Notes: generated by a model not told the origin, from the sequence alone. A DNA stretch of 64,000 bases from Gimesia aquarii (GCF_007748175.1 NZ_CP037422.1:2377231-2441230), one strand, 5' to 3'. Positions 45,809-55,872 are shown, counted from the first letter of the stretch. Numbers and translations are program-made.

Positions 45809-47536
45809 ATGCCCATTAAGGTTCGCTGCAAAGAATGTGACACCACTTTTTCTGTCAAAGACGAAGCTGAAGGGAAACGCGTCCGCTGTAAAGGCTGTGG
45901 CACTCCGATCAAAGTTTCTGCGAGACAGAAAAAAAAGAAGCGACCTTCGCGTGGCGAATCTTCAGATACCGATGATTTTCTAGCCAGTTTTGATATCGAT
46001 AAGATCGAAGACAAAGACTCAAAGATTTGCCCCCGTTGTGGATACGATGTCGATGATGAAGACATCGAGTGTGCCAATTGCGGAGTCGATTTAAGTACGG
46101 GTCGCATGTCAGAAGCGACTCGTAAAAAACGCCGACGTAAGGGGCCTGCCGTTGAAGAGTTTTACGGGAAATCCTGGGGGGACGCTTACACCTTTCTGGG
46201 CAACCACAAAGGCTTGGCATTCAAAACGTTTCTCTATAGTTTCATCGCCAGTTCGTTATTTTTTGGCGCGATCTTTATGATGATGTGGTGTCATCGGACT
46301 CCACCGCGTGCCTTCTGGGGCTTTATTGCCTTTGTTTCCATCATGGCGATTCCGGGCTGGATCTGGTTTATCCAGACAGAAGTGGTTCGCTTCGCTCTAC
46401 AGAAAAAAGCAAAACTGAAACGGATCACCTTTGACTTTTTCTTATGCTCTGCTTTAGGCATTAAATTTATATTCTGGGTGATCCTGTTCAGTCTGCCAAT
46501 GCAGGCTGTATTCGGAGCCATGGGTTATTATTACATCACAAACGACAATATTCCCGTGGGGGCCATCATGATTGCTGTCGGCTTTATTCCGACCTTCCTC
46601 ATGTTCCCACTGGCGATGCCACATATGACGATGACAGATTCTTCCCCCGCCTGGATGATGCACAAGCTGGGAAAGGTATTTTTAAATCTGGCGAAACCAG
46701 CCATTTTCTGGTGCATCGTTTTCCTGATTACCAACCTGCCTGCCATTGGTTGTCTGGTGGGAATTGGTGTCATGTATGGGAATGATCTGGATCAATTTTT
46801 CTCGAACGTACGTTACAATTCGTTGATCGCGGCAGATGAGCAGGCAAAGACCGAAGCAGAAGAAAACAAAATTAAAGACTTCCAGCCCGGTGAATTTGTG
46901 GGTAAAGAACCACGTACACTAGATCCCAAAGTCCTCATCGTACCGTCGATCTTGTGGTTCTTCGCTTGTCTATTTTATGCACCTGCGATGATCTTTAATG
47001 CCCGCGTTAATGGCTTAATGGCACTGCACAGCAAACCGGACCTGCAACTGATCACAAAAATTCAAGAGACCAAGTATGTCTCCAAAGCCGTACAGAAAGA
47101 GACCGGTCCACCGACGGCACGTTGGAAACTCGCATTGGCCGGAATCGGCGTTGGTCTGGTGATTGGAACCGGTTTTTTCTTCCTGATACCAATCTTGCCC
47201 ATGATGCTTTTATACGTCTTGCTTTTCATTGTCGCATTCACGCAAATTGGCTGTTTCTTCGCTACTTTGGCCAAAATTAACAGCGAAGAGGGACTGGGAC
47301 TGGCAATTCTAGGCTTTTTCATCTCACTTTATGCTTATATCATGGGTTGGGTTTACGCAAAATCTGACAAAGACATGGGCGGCACGATGATGGTTTGGAC
47401 ATTATGTATTATTGTCAGCACGATGATGCAACTTGGAGTAGCCTATCATGCTGTCGCGAAAGCCATAGAGGAATTACCAGCAGTCGAAGCCCCCGCTGAC
47501 CCAGCTGATGTGCCCGCAGATCAGGCTGCACCCTAA
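45809..47536 (+). CDS. Zinc-ribbon, multi-pass membrane protein
   Basis: 575 residues from ATG 45809; the longer frame starting 45662 has an unlikely leader. The N-terminus has a MJ0042-type zinc finger (Cys7, Cys10, Cys27, Cys30: VRCKECDTTFSV ... VRCKGCG), a basic linker, then a second zinc ribbon (CPRCGYDVDDEDIECANCG). From about residue 120 come roughly ten hydrophobic segments (SFIASSLFFGAIFMMMWC, WVILFSLPMQAVFGAMGYYY and others), ending with an Ala/Pro/Glu-rich tail. Such zinc-ribbon membrane proteins are common in planctomycetes; function unknown. A DUF4013-like membrane region is possible but not certain. Confidence 0.78.
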   Translation: MPIKVRCKECDTTFSVKDEAEGKRVRCKGCGTPIKVSARQKKKKRPSRGESSDTDDFLASFDIDKIEDKDSKICPRCGYDVDDEDIECANCGVDLSTGRMSEATRKKRRRKGPAVEEFYGKSWGDAYTFLGNHKGLAFKTFLYSFIASSLFFGAIFMMMWCHRTPPRAFWGFIAFVSIMAIPGWIWFIQTEVVRFALQKKAKLKRITFDFFLCSALGIKFIFWVILFSLPMQAVFGAMGYYYITNDNIPVGAIMIAVGFIPTFLMFPLAMPHMTMTDSSPAWMMHKLGKVFLNLAKPAIFWCIVFLITNLPAIGCLVGIGVMYGNDLDQFFSNVRYNSLIAADEQAKTEAEENKIKDFQPGEFVGKEPRTLDPKVLIVPSILWFFACLFYAPAMIFNARVNGLMALHSKPDLQLITKIQETKYVSKAVQKETGPPTARWKLALAGIGVGLVIGTGFFFLIPILPMMLLYVLLFIVAFTQIGCFFATLAKINSEEGLGLAILGFFISLYAYIMGWVYAKSDKDMGGTMMVWTLCIIVSTMMQLGVAYHAVAKAIEELPAVEAPADPADVPADQAAP

Positions 47537-47561
47537 TTCTGTTCGAACAAATAGCCTCTGG

Positions 47562-47589
47562 TTGACAGCCCTGTCTAGTTGTTTACAAT
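47562..47589 (+). promoter_or_regulatory. Candidate sigma-70 promoter for tatC
   Basis: TTGACA (47562-47567), 16-base spacer, TACAAT (47584-47589). It would give a leader of about 220 bases before tatC, covered on the other strand by a 78-codon frame. Confidence 0.48.
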
Positions 47590-47819
47590 AGAGAAAGTTT
47601 CCACCGCTCTTCCCTCCTGCTCATCCAGCGGGCAAATGGAGTGGGTACTCCTGATTCACTCTGCTGAAATGACGTGATATCATCGGGAGCCAATGATAAT
47701 ATTCCATTTGTTCTGAACAGTACCCACTCGTCCAACTGATGCAACTTGCAATTCACTCCGTGAAGTGTAAACAGTGGTGATTCTGTTCGGTATTGGTCTC
47801 TCCAGAATGATATTTCCAT
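47583..47819 (-). CDS. Doubtful 78-codon ORF antisense to the tatC leader
   Basis: Shares its start bases with the tatC ATG in opposite orientation. The product (for example LHGVNCKLHQLDEWVLFRTNGILSLAPDDITSFQQ) reads plausibly but there is no ribosome-binding site and no family is recognised. Could be chance. Confidence 0.22.
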   Translation of the reverse strand: MEISFWRDQYRTESPLFTLHGVNCKLHQLDEWVLFRTNGILSLAPDDITSFQQSESGVPTPFARWMSRREERWKLSLL

Positions 47820-48780
47820 GAAACCACAGTCTCACGATCTATTTGATGAATCCACCATGAGTTTCGGGGATCACCTCGAAACCCTTCGCGTTCATTTATG
47901 GAAAGCATTAATTGGCCTGGCGATTTGTGTGGTGGGCGCGTTATTCATTGGCCATAAAATTGTCGCCGTGGTGCGTGCTCCCATTGACTCTGCTTTAAAG
48001 GAATACAACCTCGACAAGCTCCCTCATCCGGATGATCCTGTTCTCGATCCGGAACAAAAAACGGCAGACCAGAAAGCAACCATCGAAGAAATGATTGCCA
48101 GCCTCAGCAGTGAGAAAGAACAAACCCCCGAGACAAAAACGCTGCAGAAAATTCTAACAGACTATCAATACCGCTTAAACAATATCGAAGAAACGATGGC
48201 AGAACCCGTTACCCTGGCGGTTCAAGAAGCGTTTACCACGATCTATTTGAAAGTTTCATTCGTTGCAGGATTGGTCTTTGCCAGCCCCTGGGTGATTTAT
48301 CAAATCTGGCTGTTTGTGGCAGCCGGTCTTTATCCACACGAACGAAAGTACGTCTATATTTATCTTCCGATCAGTATCTTTCTGTTTCTGGGAGGTGCCC
48401 TGTTTTGTTTTTATGCTGTGTTTCCCTTCGTGCTCAACTTTCTGCTGGGCTTTAACAAGCTACTCGGTGTCAATCCTCAGATTCGACTCTCAGAATGGAT
48501 CAGCTTCGCGATCACCCTGCCCGTGATGTTTGGACTTAGCTTCCAATTGCCGCTGATTATGTTGTTCCTGGAACGCATCTCCATCTTTACAGTGGAAGAT
48601 TATCATGAAAAGCGACGTATGGCGATTTTGATCATTGCGATTATTTCCATGTTGATGACCCCTGCAGACCCGATGAGCATGTTGTTGATGATGCTGCCTC
48701 TGATCTTTCTGTATGAATTAGGGATTCTCATGTGTAAATTTTTCCCCAATGCCAATGCCAGCCCTTTTGAAACTGCTTGA
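47818..48780 (+). CDS. tatC: Twin-arginine translocase subunit TatC
   Basis: Receptor subunit of the Tat pathway, which exports folded proteins. 320 residues with six membrane helices. Hallmarks: MSFGDHLETLRVHLWKAL before helix 1, FASPWVIYQIWLFVAAGLYPHERKY between helices 2 and 3, and LSFQLPLIMLFLERI. Between helix 1 and helix 2 there is an extra polar stretch of about 75 residues (EQKTADQKATIEEMIASLSSEKE...) that lengthens the first periplasmic loop. TatA and TatB genes are not adjacent. Other planctomycete TatC proteins may share this loop. Confidence 0.93.
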   Translation: MKPQSHDLFDESTMSFGDHLETLRVHLWKALIGLAICVVGALFIGHKIVAVVRAPIDSALKEYNLDKLPHPDDPVLDPEQKTADQKATIEEMIASLSSEKEQTPETKTLQKILTDYQYRLNNIEETMAEPVTLAVQEAFTTIYLKVSFVAGLVFASPWVIYQIWLFVAAGLYPHERKYVYIYLPISIFLFLGGALFCFYAVFPFVLNFLLGFNKLLGVNPQIRLSEWISFAITLPVMFGLSFQLPLIMLFLERISIFTVEDYHEKRRMAILIIAIISMLMTPADPMSMLLMMLPLIFLYELGILMCKFFPNANASPFETA

Positions 48781-48915
48781 TTCCAGCTTATTACAAGGGA
48801 TTATTTTCCTCTGTTCATGGTTTGATGACTTTCATTACAATGCCCGACTCTGAGAGCTTAGCTCTTGCGGAAATAAATGATGAATGCATCTGTTTTAAAA
48901 CCATAGAGGATTAAT

Positions 48916-49590
48916 ATGCATACCCCTGACAGGGAAACCGATGCCGAACCAGCGGCCAGTCAAACAAAAAAGAAAAACTTCCTCAAACCTTTTTTGGTCG
49001 TCTGTGTGATCATTGGTGCGAGTGTCTTAATCTGGGAAGAGTTTCTGGAAGACCGACTGGTTGCCAAACGCTGGGGTGTCGTTGAGCCGGGTAAAATTTA
49101 TCGTAGCGGCCAAATCTCCAGTCATTTAATCGAGCCGATGTTGATTGAAAACAAGATCGAAAAAGTCATCGCTTTGAATGGGAGCGACTTAAAAAAGCCC
49201 TACCTCAAAACTGAGGTAGAAACCGCTCAAAAGCTGAATATTGATCATCAAGTCTTACACTTAATTGGTGATGGCACCGGCGATGTGGAAGACTATGCCG
49301 AAGCGGTCGCAGAAATAATGCGCTGTGAAAAAGCAGGAAAACCAGTGCTTGTTCATTGTGCCGCTGGCGCCCAGAGAACGGGTGGTGTTGTAGCCGCTTA
49401 TCGCATGCTGGTTCAGAAAAAAACACCCGATGAAGCCTACCAGGAATTATTACAATACGATTGGAAACCACACAAAGATCAGGCGCTGCTCGATTACCTC
49501 AATCAAAACCTGGCTACGCTCTCCAAACTATTGGAGCAGAAAATTGATTGGTACGAACCGCCGGCGAAGATCCCGGTCATCGGCAAATAA
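48916..49590 (+). CDS. Membrane-anchored dual-specificity phosphatase-like protein
   Basis: 224 residues. One N-terminal membrane helix (FLKPFLVVCVIIGASVLIW, 22-40), then a DSP/PTP fold: AKRWGVVEPGKIYRSGQISS, a hydrophobic strand IEKVIALNG and the P-loop HCAAGAQRTGG with Cys148 and Arg154; the likely general acid Asp sits in GDGTGD about 30 residues before. The CX5R loop is intact, so activity on phosphotyrosine or another phosphate ester is likely. RBS GAGGA fits. It is downstream of tatC by 135 bp, possibly co-transcribed. Confidence 0.85.
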   Translation: MHTPDRETDAEPAASQTKKKNFLKPFLVVCVIIGASVLIWEEFLEDRLVAKRWGVVEPGKIYRSGQISSHLIEPMLIENKIEKVIALNGSDLKKPYLKTEVETAQKLNIDHQVLHLIGDGTGDVEDYAEAVAEIMRCEKAGKPVLVHCAAGAQRTGGVVAAYRMLVQKKTPDEAYQELLQYDWKPHKDQALLDYLNQNLATLSKLLEQKIDWYEPPAKIPVIGK

Positions 49591-49608
49591 AGGTTGCTTG
49601 TTCTACAA

Positions 49609-50430
49609 TCATTTCCGCAGGCTTGCAACTTGATTTCGCAGATATTCCTGAATCGTGATCGATTTGACATCTTTGTTCTTACGTAGCATTTCCCAGTGAT
49701 GAATCAGCCCACGATCTTTATGATCTAATTTCCAGCGGATTTTATGTTCCGCACGTAAGTGCAGCTTTTCTTCGAATCGTGTCTGTAACTCCACTTCTGT
49801 TGGAATCAATCCCCGCGTTCTGAGTTCCTCGTTTAAAACAATCCGCGAACCGGGGGGCAATGTGTAAGGATGCAACACATAATTGAAACGCGCCATCCAG
49901 TCTGCAAATCGTAAATAGGTTTCAGCGGCCGATTTCTGGTCGGAAGCAGCACACTGCACACGGTAGTTAATCAACTGGCTATCCAACGTGAGTTGATTTT
50001 TGCTCTCATCGAATTGAATGTCAAATGTCGGATCGAGTTGGAACTTCAATTGCTCGGCGATAACTTTGCCCGTCGATTCCTGTCGCTTGATTTGATCGTG
50101 AATATATTCCTGTGTCTGATGCCGCGCCACGACCAACAAGTTCTTGATTTCATCAAAATCGATAATTGCTTTAATCATCCGCGATTCACTCAGGATAATC
50201 AGTCGATTCTGTGCGGGGTCGAAGATGGTCACCTCTCCTAAACCATCCACATGATCGTACACTTTTTCTGCGTGAAAGATCGAAACACTACGAGAAACAA
50301 TTTTAGCGTCCACATTTTTTTGATGCTGATATACGGTCGTACGAATGCGGAATTCCTGGGCCACGCTTAAATTGACACCCATTACATTCACAACGCTAAA
50401 CATGCCAATGGCGAACAATGATCTCCACAT
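49609..50430 (-). CDS. Secreted protein of unknown function
   Basis: 273 residues with a signal peptide (MWRSLFAIGMFSVVNVMGVNLSVAQE). The mature part starts with a beta-rich region (FRIRTTVYQHQKNVDAKIVSRSVSIFHAEKVYDHV, VTIFDPAQNRLIILSESRMIKA) and then long helices to the end. No catalytic motif or known domain is seen. Similar secreted proteins occur in planctomycetes as orphans. Convergent with the phosphatase (18 bp). Confidence 0.72.
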   Translation of the reverse strand: MWRSLFAIGMFSVVNVMGVNLSVAQEFRIRTTVYQHQKNVDAKIVSRSVSIFHAEKVYDHVDGLGEVTIFDPAQNRLIILSESRMIKAIIDFDEIKNLLVVARHQTQEYIHDQIKRQESTGKVIAEQLKFQLDPTFDIQFDESKNQLTLDSQLINYRVQCAASDQKSAAETYLRFADWMARFNYVLHPYTLPPGSRIVLNEELRTRGLIPTEVELQTRFEEKLHLRAEHKIRWKLDHKDRGLIHHWEMLRKNKDVKSITIQEYLRNQVASLRK

Positions 50431-50847
50431 AACGGCTTTACTTTCCTGAGATAAATTTTGCGAACCACCGTCGCATTCATAAGGTATTTGTGAATGGAGC
50501 CAGTCGCTGTTGAGGAGTAATCACAGAAGAAAATGAGGTAAGAAACGAGAGATGAGAGGCAGAGCCTAAAAAAAAGGTGATTTTGCTGCAAGAGGAACTT
50601 TTCACTAACAGGGAAAGATTAGGGAGTGCCTTTCGAATCTGATTCACTCTCCTCAACATCAAACAAAACACTTAAATCATTACTATACAGCATCTTATCG
50701 ATTTTTCAATTTTTGTAATTTCCATAATTCTCTCACTCAATGGATGATCAGGTTTCTATTTCCTCATCAGAACTTCATAATAAAGTTCCTCTCTCAACAT
50801 TTCGAAAACCGATTTTCCTTCACAAACAGAGCAAACTAGGGTGACAC
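50431..50847. other. Divergent promoter region, no gene seen
   Basis: 417 bp between the secreted unknown protein and PPK2, with starts on both sides. No known RNA element or strong promoter was recognised. Two minus-strand frames of about 65 codons in it show no protein-like pattern. Confidence 0.5.
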
Positions 50848-51771
50848 ATGGATTCAAAATCCGGAACAAAAGCAACCCCCCAAGAAGACACCACTCTGCT
50901 GCCCATCACCCATCAGTTAGAAATCCCGCACGATCTGGTTCCCGAAGAAATTCAAGAGAAAGTCAAATCTGCCTCAAAGCAAGACATCCTCTGCGACTCA
51001 TATCCCTATCGCACCAAGATGAAGCGCAAAAAATACACAGAGGATTTAAAACTGTTACAGATTGAGCTATTAAAACTGCAAAGGTGGGTCCAGCAGAAAG
51101 GAGAGCGAATCGTACTCTTGTTCGAAGGACGCGATGCCGCCGGCAAAGGAGGCACGATCAAACGCTTCAGGGAACACCTCAACCCTCGTGGTGCTCGAAT
51201 TGTCGCTTTACCAAAACCGACTGAAACCGAACAAGGCCAGTGGTACTTTCAACGTTACATCGAGCACTTACCAACCAGAGGCGAAATCGTCTTATTCGAT
51301 CGCTCCTGGTATAACCGGGGAGTGGTCGAGCCTGTCATGGGTTTTTGTCGCCCGAGCGAACACCATACTTTTCTCCGTGAAGCCCCACAGGTGGAAAATA
51401 TGCTGGTGAATTCCGGAGTGCGGCTGTTTAAGCTTTGGTTCTCTGTAAGTCGTGAAGAACAATTCCGCCGCTTCAAAGCGCGTGAGACGGACAAACTAAG
51501 ACAATGGAAATTAAGTCCCATTGATATTAAAAGTCTGGGGCTCTGGGACGAGTACACGGAAGCACAAAATGCCATGCTGATGGCCACAGATACGAAGGCC
51601 AGCCCGTGGATCGTGATTCATTCTGATGATAAAAAACGCGCTCGTTTGAGCTGTTTAAGTTATATTCTGAGTCATATTGATTACCCCAACAAAGACGAAA
51701 ATATCGTTGGAAGTTTTGATCCTAAAATCATCGGCTCTAAAGAAATGATGTACGACACCAGCAAGTGGTGA
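50848..51771 (+). CDS. ppk2: Polyphosphate kinase 2
   Basis: 307-residue PPK2-family nucleotide kinase that uses inorganic polyphosphate to phosphorylate ADP, GDP or AMP, or reverses the reaction. Walker A GRDAAGKGG at 94-102, Walker B FDRSWYNRGVVEPVMGF at about 150, a lid region with REEQFRRFKARETDKLRQWKLSPID, and SPWIVIHSDDKKRARL. The presence of one PPK2 domain fits class I (ADP-phosphorylating) by length, but class is not certain. About 50 N-terminal residues before the domain are extra. Role: phosphate storage and energy balance in the cytoplasm. Confidence 0.93.
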   Translation: MDSKSGTKATPQEDTTLLPITHQLEIPHDLVPEEIQEKVKSASKQDILCDSYPYRTKMKRKKYTEDLKLLQIELLKLQRWVQQKGERIVLLFEGRDAAGKGGTIKRFREHLNPRGARIVALPKPTETEQGQWYFQRYIEHLPTRGEIVLFDRSWYNRGVVEPVMGFCRPSEHHTFLREAPQVENMLVNSGVRLFKLWFSVSREEQFRRFKARETDKLRQWKLSPIDIKSLGLWDEYTEAQNAMLMATDTKASPWIVIHSDDKKRARLSCLSYILSHIDYPNKDENIVGSFDPKIIGSKEMMYDTSKW

Positions 51772-51797
51772 GCGCTCATTGCGATGGTTACACAGGA

Positions 51798-54143
51798 TCA
51801 ATATAACAAATACTTCGCCCGCCGAACGGTAAACTCAGCAAGATTCTCCTGGTACAACGCTTGAATCTGCGGCACAGTTTTGCCTGCCACGACAGCATCA
51901 AACACGCGTTGGTTTCCTAACAAGCGGTTAAAGTGCTTCGTCTCCCATTGATCGGGAAACAGCAAACGTAGCTGATGTGCCACTTCCAGCCCGGTTCTCA
52001 CTGATTGAAACACGCGCCGATCTGTGATGATGAAATTCACACCACCACACAACTCACCCGAATATTTACTGGAACTTGGAGTGAATTGAACGGGAACAAA
52101 ACGCACCCCAGGCAGCCCCGCTTGGTTTAGCTGCCGCGCCAGTTTCATACCATCCAACCAGGGTGCACCGATCCATTCAAAGGGGGTATCGGTCCCGCGC
52201 CCCACCGACAGATTGGTTGTTTCTAACAAACCAATGCCGGGATAAAAAACGGCTTCGTTCAGATTTCGCATATTGGGAGAGGGATTGACCCAGGTCAGAC
52301 CGGTCTCATCAAAGTACATCTCCCGTTTCCAGTTTTGTAATGGAATGACCTGTAAGTCGACGTTGATCTTCATTTCGCTGTTAAACATCCGCGCCAATTC
52401 GCCGACAGTCATTCCATGACGAACCGGAATCCGGTGGTAACCCACAAATGATTGTGCTCCGTCATCCAGAACCGGACCTGCAAAGTCGACGCCGTTAATC
52501 GGGTTGGGACGATCCAGGACAATAAATTTGAGTCCCTGTTTTTGTGCGGCCTGCATCGCATTTCCCATTGTGGAAATATAGGTATAAAATCGCGCACCGA
52601 TATCCTGAATGTCGAACACAATCGCATCCAGTCCCCGCAAGCTCTCAGGCGTAGGAGTTCTTGTTTTTCCATAAAGACTGAATATTTTCAATCCGGTTTT
52701 CTGATCAGTGGAATCACCGATTTTTGAAACATCTAACTTACCGGCAAAACCGTGCTCGGGGCTGAACAAGGTCCTAAGGTGGACATCGGACGCTTCATGC
52801 AGAATTTCCACCGTACTCTTACCATCACGGCTTAAACCGGTGTGGTTGGTAATCAAACCAATCTTCAATCCTTTCAGTGATTTGAACTGGTTCTCTCGTA
52901 ACACATCAATGCCAGTCAGCACCGACAAAGCATCACTGGCGGCGACCGCCGGCGTTGATTGCTGAATGGATCGCTGGTCTATTGCTGCGGCAGCGATAGT
53001 TCCGATACGCCCTGCTAACGAATTAACCGAACCTTTCCCGTCGGGGTGCACCCGATTGCTGAGAAAGATTACAAATAAATCCTGAGCGGGATCAATCCAA
53101 ATCGAGGTTCCTGTAAACCCGCCATGCCCAAACGCCTGCTTTGAAAGGAAATCACCCCGATTCGAAGAATAACGCGAAAGCACATCCCAGCCGAGACCAC
53201 GTTTAACATCATCCACGGGATAACCGCGGGTCATCATTTTTACAGTCTCTGGTTTTAAAATTTGAGCTCCTGCATAGGAACCCCCTTTGAGCATCGCCTG
53301 AGCATAAACAGCTAAATCTTCCGCCGTTGAAAATAAGCCTGCGTGCCCGGCAACCCCTCCCAGTCGGTAGGCCCGTGGGTCGTGCACTTCCCCCTGCATC
53401 CAACGATCTTCACGCTGTTGTGTTGTAGCGGCACGTTTTTTTAATTTTGGCCCGGGCAGGTAACCTGTTTCATTCATCCCCAACGGCTGAAATACGTTTT
53501 TACTGGAATACTCATGAACTGATTGACCTGTGACGCGTTTTATAATATCGGCTAATAAGATAAAACCGACATCGGTATAGACAAATCGCGTCCCTGGCTT
53601 GTAATAAAGTTTTAAAGCATAAATTCGCTCCATCGCTTTTTTGGCGCCATCCCGGTAGTCTTTAATGGAGTTATCCGGTATCAATCCCCCTTGATGAGTC
53701 AATAGTTGATACACAGTAATGTCCTGTTTTCCATTCACGGCAAATTCGGGAATGTATTTGGAAACAGGATCGGTCAGCTTTATCTTTCCCTGCTCTACCA
53801 GTTGCATCACACTCGTGGCAGTGGCAATCGGTTTGGTCAGCGATGCCATATCAAATACGGTATCAGTCGTCATCGGCACTCTTTCTGGTTGCAGTTGACG
53901 ATCACCGTACGCTTTCAAAAACACAACCTTTCCCTGATACCCCACCAGCACGACCGCGCCAGGCATTGATTTTCGATCCAGCCCACGCTGAACGACAAAA
54001 TCAATCATCGCTAACCGCCTGGCATCCATGCCAACCGCTTTCGGTTTTACCCGTGGTAGCCGAGGTGGATCCGCGGCAACAGCGCTCGGTAAATCGATAA
54101 AGAGAAAGAGACAACAGATAGCCATCAAAGAATGACACTTCAT
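51798..54143 (-). CDS. Serine hydrolase (AmiE/beta-lactamase fold) fused to NamZ-type muramidase
   Basis: 781-residue secreted two-domain protein with a signal peptide (MKCHSLMAICCLFLFIDLPSAVAA). Domain 1 (about 35-400) is a class-C beta-lactamase/penicillin-binding-type hydrolase: SLTK (101-104), YTD (189-191, the Y-x-N motif with Asp) and HGG (340-342, in place of KTG). Domain 2 (about 405-781) is DUF1343/NamZ: LKIGLITNHTGLSRDGKS, LRTLFSPEHGF (461-465), DIQDIGARFYTYISTM, LDRPNPINGV, and WVNPSPNMRNL. NamZ is an exo-beta-N-acetylmuramidase. In Bacillus subtilis AmiE (same fold as domain 1) and NamZ are separate genes of one peptidoglycan-recycling operon, so here they may act in one chain. 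Downstream of nadE by 52 bp. Confidence 0.88.
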   Translation of the reverse strand: MKCHSLMAICCLFLFIDLPSAVAADPPRLPRVKPKAVGMDARRLAMIDFVVQRGLDRKSMPGAVVLVGYQGKVVFLKAYGDRQLQPERVPMTTDTVFDMASLTKPIATATSVMQLVEQGKIKLTDPVSKYIPEFAVNGKQDITVYQLLTHQGGLIPDNSIKDYRDGAKKAMERIYALKLYYKPGTRFVYTDVGFILLADIIKRVTGQSVHEYSSKNVFQPLGMNETGYLPGPKLKKRAATTQQREDRWMQGEVHDPRAYRLGGVAGHAGLFSTAEDLAVYAQAMLKGGSYAGAQILKPETVKMMTRGYPVDDVKRGLGWDVLSRYSSNRGDFLSKQAFGHGGFTGTSIWIDPAQDLFVIFLSNRVHPDGKGSVNSLAGRIGTIAAAAIDQRSIQQSTPAVAASDALSVLTGIDVLRENQFKSLKGLKIGLITNHTGLSRDGKSTVEILHEASDVHLRTLFSPEHGFAGKLDVSKIGDSTDQKTGLKIFSLYGKTRTPTPESLRGLDAIVFDIQDIGARFYTYISTMGNAMQAAQKQGLKFIVLDRPNPINGVDFAGPVLDDGAQSFVGYHRIPVRHGMTVGELARMFNSEMKINVDLQVIPLQNWKREMYFDETGLTWVNPSPNMRNLNEAVFYPGIGLLETTNLSVGRGTDTPFEWIGAPWLDGMKLARQLNQAGLPGVRFVPVQFTPSSSKYSGELCGGVNFIITDRRVFQSVRTGLEVAHQLRLLFPDQWETKHFNRLLGNQRVFDAVVAGKTVPQIQALYQENLAEFTVRRAKYLLY

Positions 54144-54195
54144 CGAATGTTCCCACTACTAAATTTGGGTTGAATCATGATGCTGGTGGAACGGA

Positions 54196-55872
54196 TTACT
54201 CTGCTTCCCATTGAAACCGTGCTGCCATCGGCATACGACGACCTGAACCAAAAGCACGCCCGGAGAGTTTGATTCCCGGAGGCATTTGTCGACGTTTGAA
54301 TTCATTCTGATCCAGTTTCCTGGCAACCCAGCGAACGGTTTCGGCGGGAAACTGTTTCGACAGGCTCTGAACAGACAGCTCGTCTTCAATTAAACCTTTA
54401 AGAATCTCATCCAATAAATCATACGGTGGCAAGGTATCCTGGTCGACCTGATTCGGAGCCAATTCTGCACTTGGCGGCTTTTCCAGAATATGTTCAGGTA
54501 TGATTGTCCGTCCCGCTCTTTGATTCACATGACGGGATACCAGATAAACGTCGCGTTTGAATACGTCGCTCAGTACAGCAAATCCTCCCGCCATATCACC
54601 ATAAAGTGTGCAATATCCCACCGCCAATTCACTCTTGTTTCCCGTTGCCAGCGCCAGCCAGCCATGCCGATTACTGCGGACCATGACATTCGCACCACGA
54701 ATACGCGCCTGTAGATTCTGGTCTGCCAGTCCTGCAGGCTGCCCTTTCAAATCGTCTCCGATCACAGGCAGATTTTCGAATGCGCGATGCACTTCATCGA
54801 TGGGAATGATTTCATAGTCAAGTCCCAGATTTTTTACCAGTTCCAAAGAATCAGAAATGCTGTGCTCGCTGCTGTAACGGCTGGGTAGTAATAAGGCATG
54901 TACGTGCTCAGCCCCGATGGCTTCAGCGGCAATGGTACACGCCAGCGCACTATCAATCCCCCCCGATAAACCCAGTACACAATCGGTGAATCCGCACTTC
55001 TGCATGTAATCACGCAGCCCCAGTACCAGAGCCTCAAAAAGTTGCTCCTCACGAGAACTCGCTTCGACTTTGTTTGCTTCCACATCCAAAGGGTGTTCTG
55101 TATCGAAGTAGCTCAGATCCTCTTTAAACCCGGGCATCTGGAGTGCAATTCGATTATGCTGATCTGTTACAAAACTATGCCCATCGAAAACCAAATCATC
55201 GTTACCGCCCACTTGATTTACAAACAGGTAGGGAATGGAAAAACGATCCACATGCGAACTGACAATTTGATGCCGACGTTCTCGCTTTTCAATTTCAAAA
55301 GGGCTCGCAGAGATGTTGATCAGCAAATCAGAACCGGCTTCCGCCAGAATCTGCACAGGATCGGGTAGCTCCACAGGCTGATTATGATAAAACGTGTCCG
55401 GCTGCCCCCACCAGGCATCTTCACAAATATGAAGCCCCAGTTTGAGCCCTTGAAATAAAACGGGTTGAATACTGCTCAATTCCGCAGAACGAAAATAGCG
55501 ATGCTCATCAAACACGTCATAAGTCGGCAGTAGCAATTTATGGACGCACGCTGAGACCTGTCCCTCATATAGTAGACTGGCAGCATTGGCAATCCGTCCC
55601 GGTGGAAGCTTTTGCCCGGTAGGGTGCCCCACAATCACACCGATCTCCGATGGAATCTGTCCCGCCAGATGCGCGACGGCGCGATCACAAGCCTCGATAA
55701 ATCCTTCGCGCAACAGGATGTCTTTGGGAGGATACCCACACACCACCAATTCGGAAAAAAGAATCAGGTTCGCGCCCGCTTGTTCTCCCCGCTGTACTGT
55801 TTCCAGAATTCGCTGACAATTTCCACGTAGATCGCCTACTGTCGGATTGAGTTGTGCCAAGGCAATTTTCAC
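54196..55872 (-). CDS. nadE: Glutamine-dependent NAD+ synthetase
   Basis: Makes NAD from nicotinic acid adenine dinucleotide using glutamine as ammonia source. 558 residues in two parts: a nitrilase-type glutaminase (1-270) with Glu in [11 protein letters not shown], Lys near [15 protein letters not shown] and Cys in LHICEDAWW; and the synthetase from about 280 with the ATP P-loop [19 protein letters not shown] and [23 protein letters not shown]. Length and order match other two-domain NadE enzymes. The fusion protein gene downstream may share its transcript. Confidence 0.95.
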   Translation of the reverse strand: MKIALAQLNPTVGDLRGNCQRILETVQRGEQAGANLILFSELVVCGYPPKDILLREGFIEACDRAVAHLAGQIPSEIGVIVGHPTGQKLPPGRIANAASLLYEGQVSACVHKLLLPTYDVFDEHRYFRSAELSSIQPVLFQGLKLGLHICEDAWWGQPDTFYHNQPVELPDPVQILAEAGSDLLINISASPFEIEKRERRHQIVSSHVDRFSIPYLFVNQVGGNDDLVFDGHSFVTDQHNRIALQMPGFKEDLSYFDTEHPLDVEANKVEASSREEQLFEALVLGLRDYMQKCGFTDCVLGLSGGIDSALACTIAAEAIGAEHVHALLLPSRYSSEHSISDSLELVKNLGLDYEIIPIDEVHRAFENLPVIGDDLKGQPAGLADQNLQARIRGANVMVRSNRHGWLALATGNKSELAVGYCTLYGDMAGGFAVLSDVFKRDVYLVSRHVNQRAGRTIIPEHILEKPPSAELAPNQVDQDTLPPYDLLDEILKGLIEDELSVQSLSKQFPAETVRWVARKLDQNEFKRRQMPPGIKLSGRAFGSGRRMPMAARFQWEAE

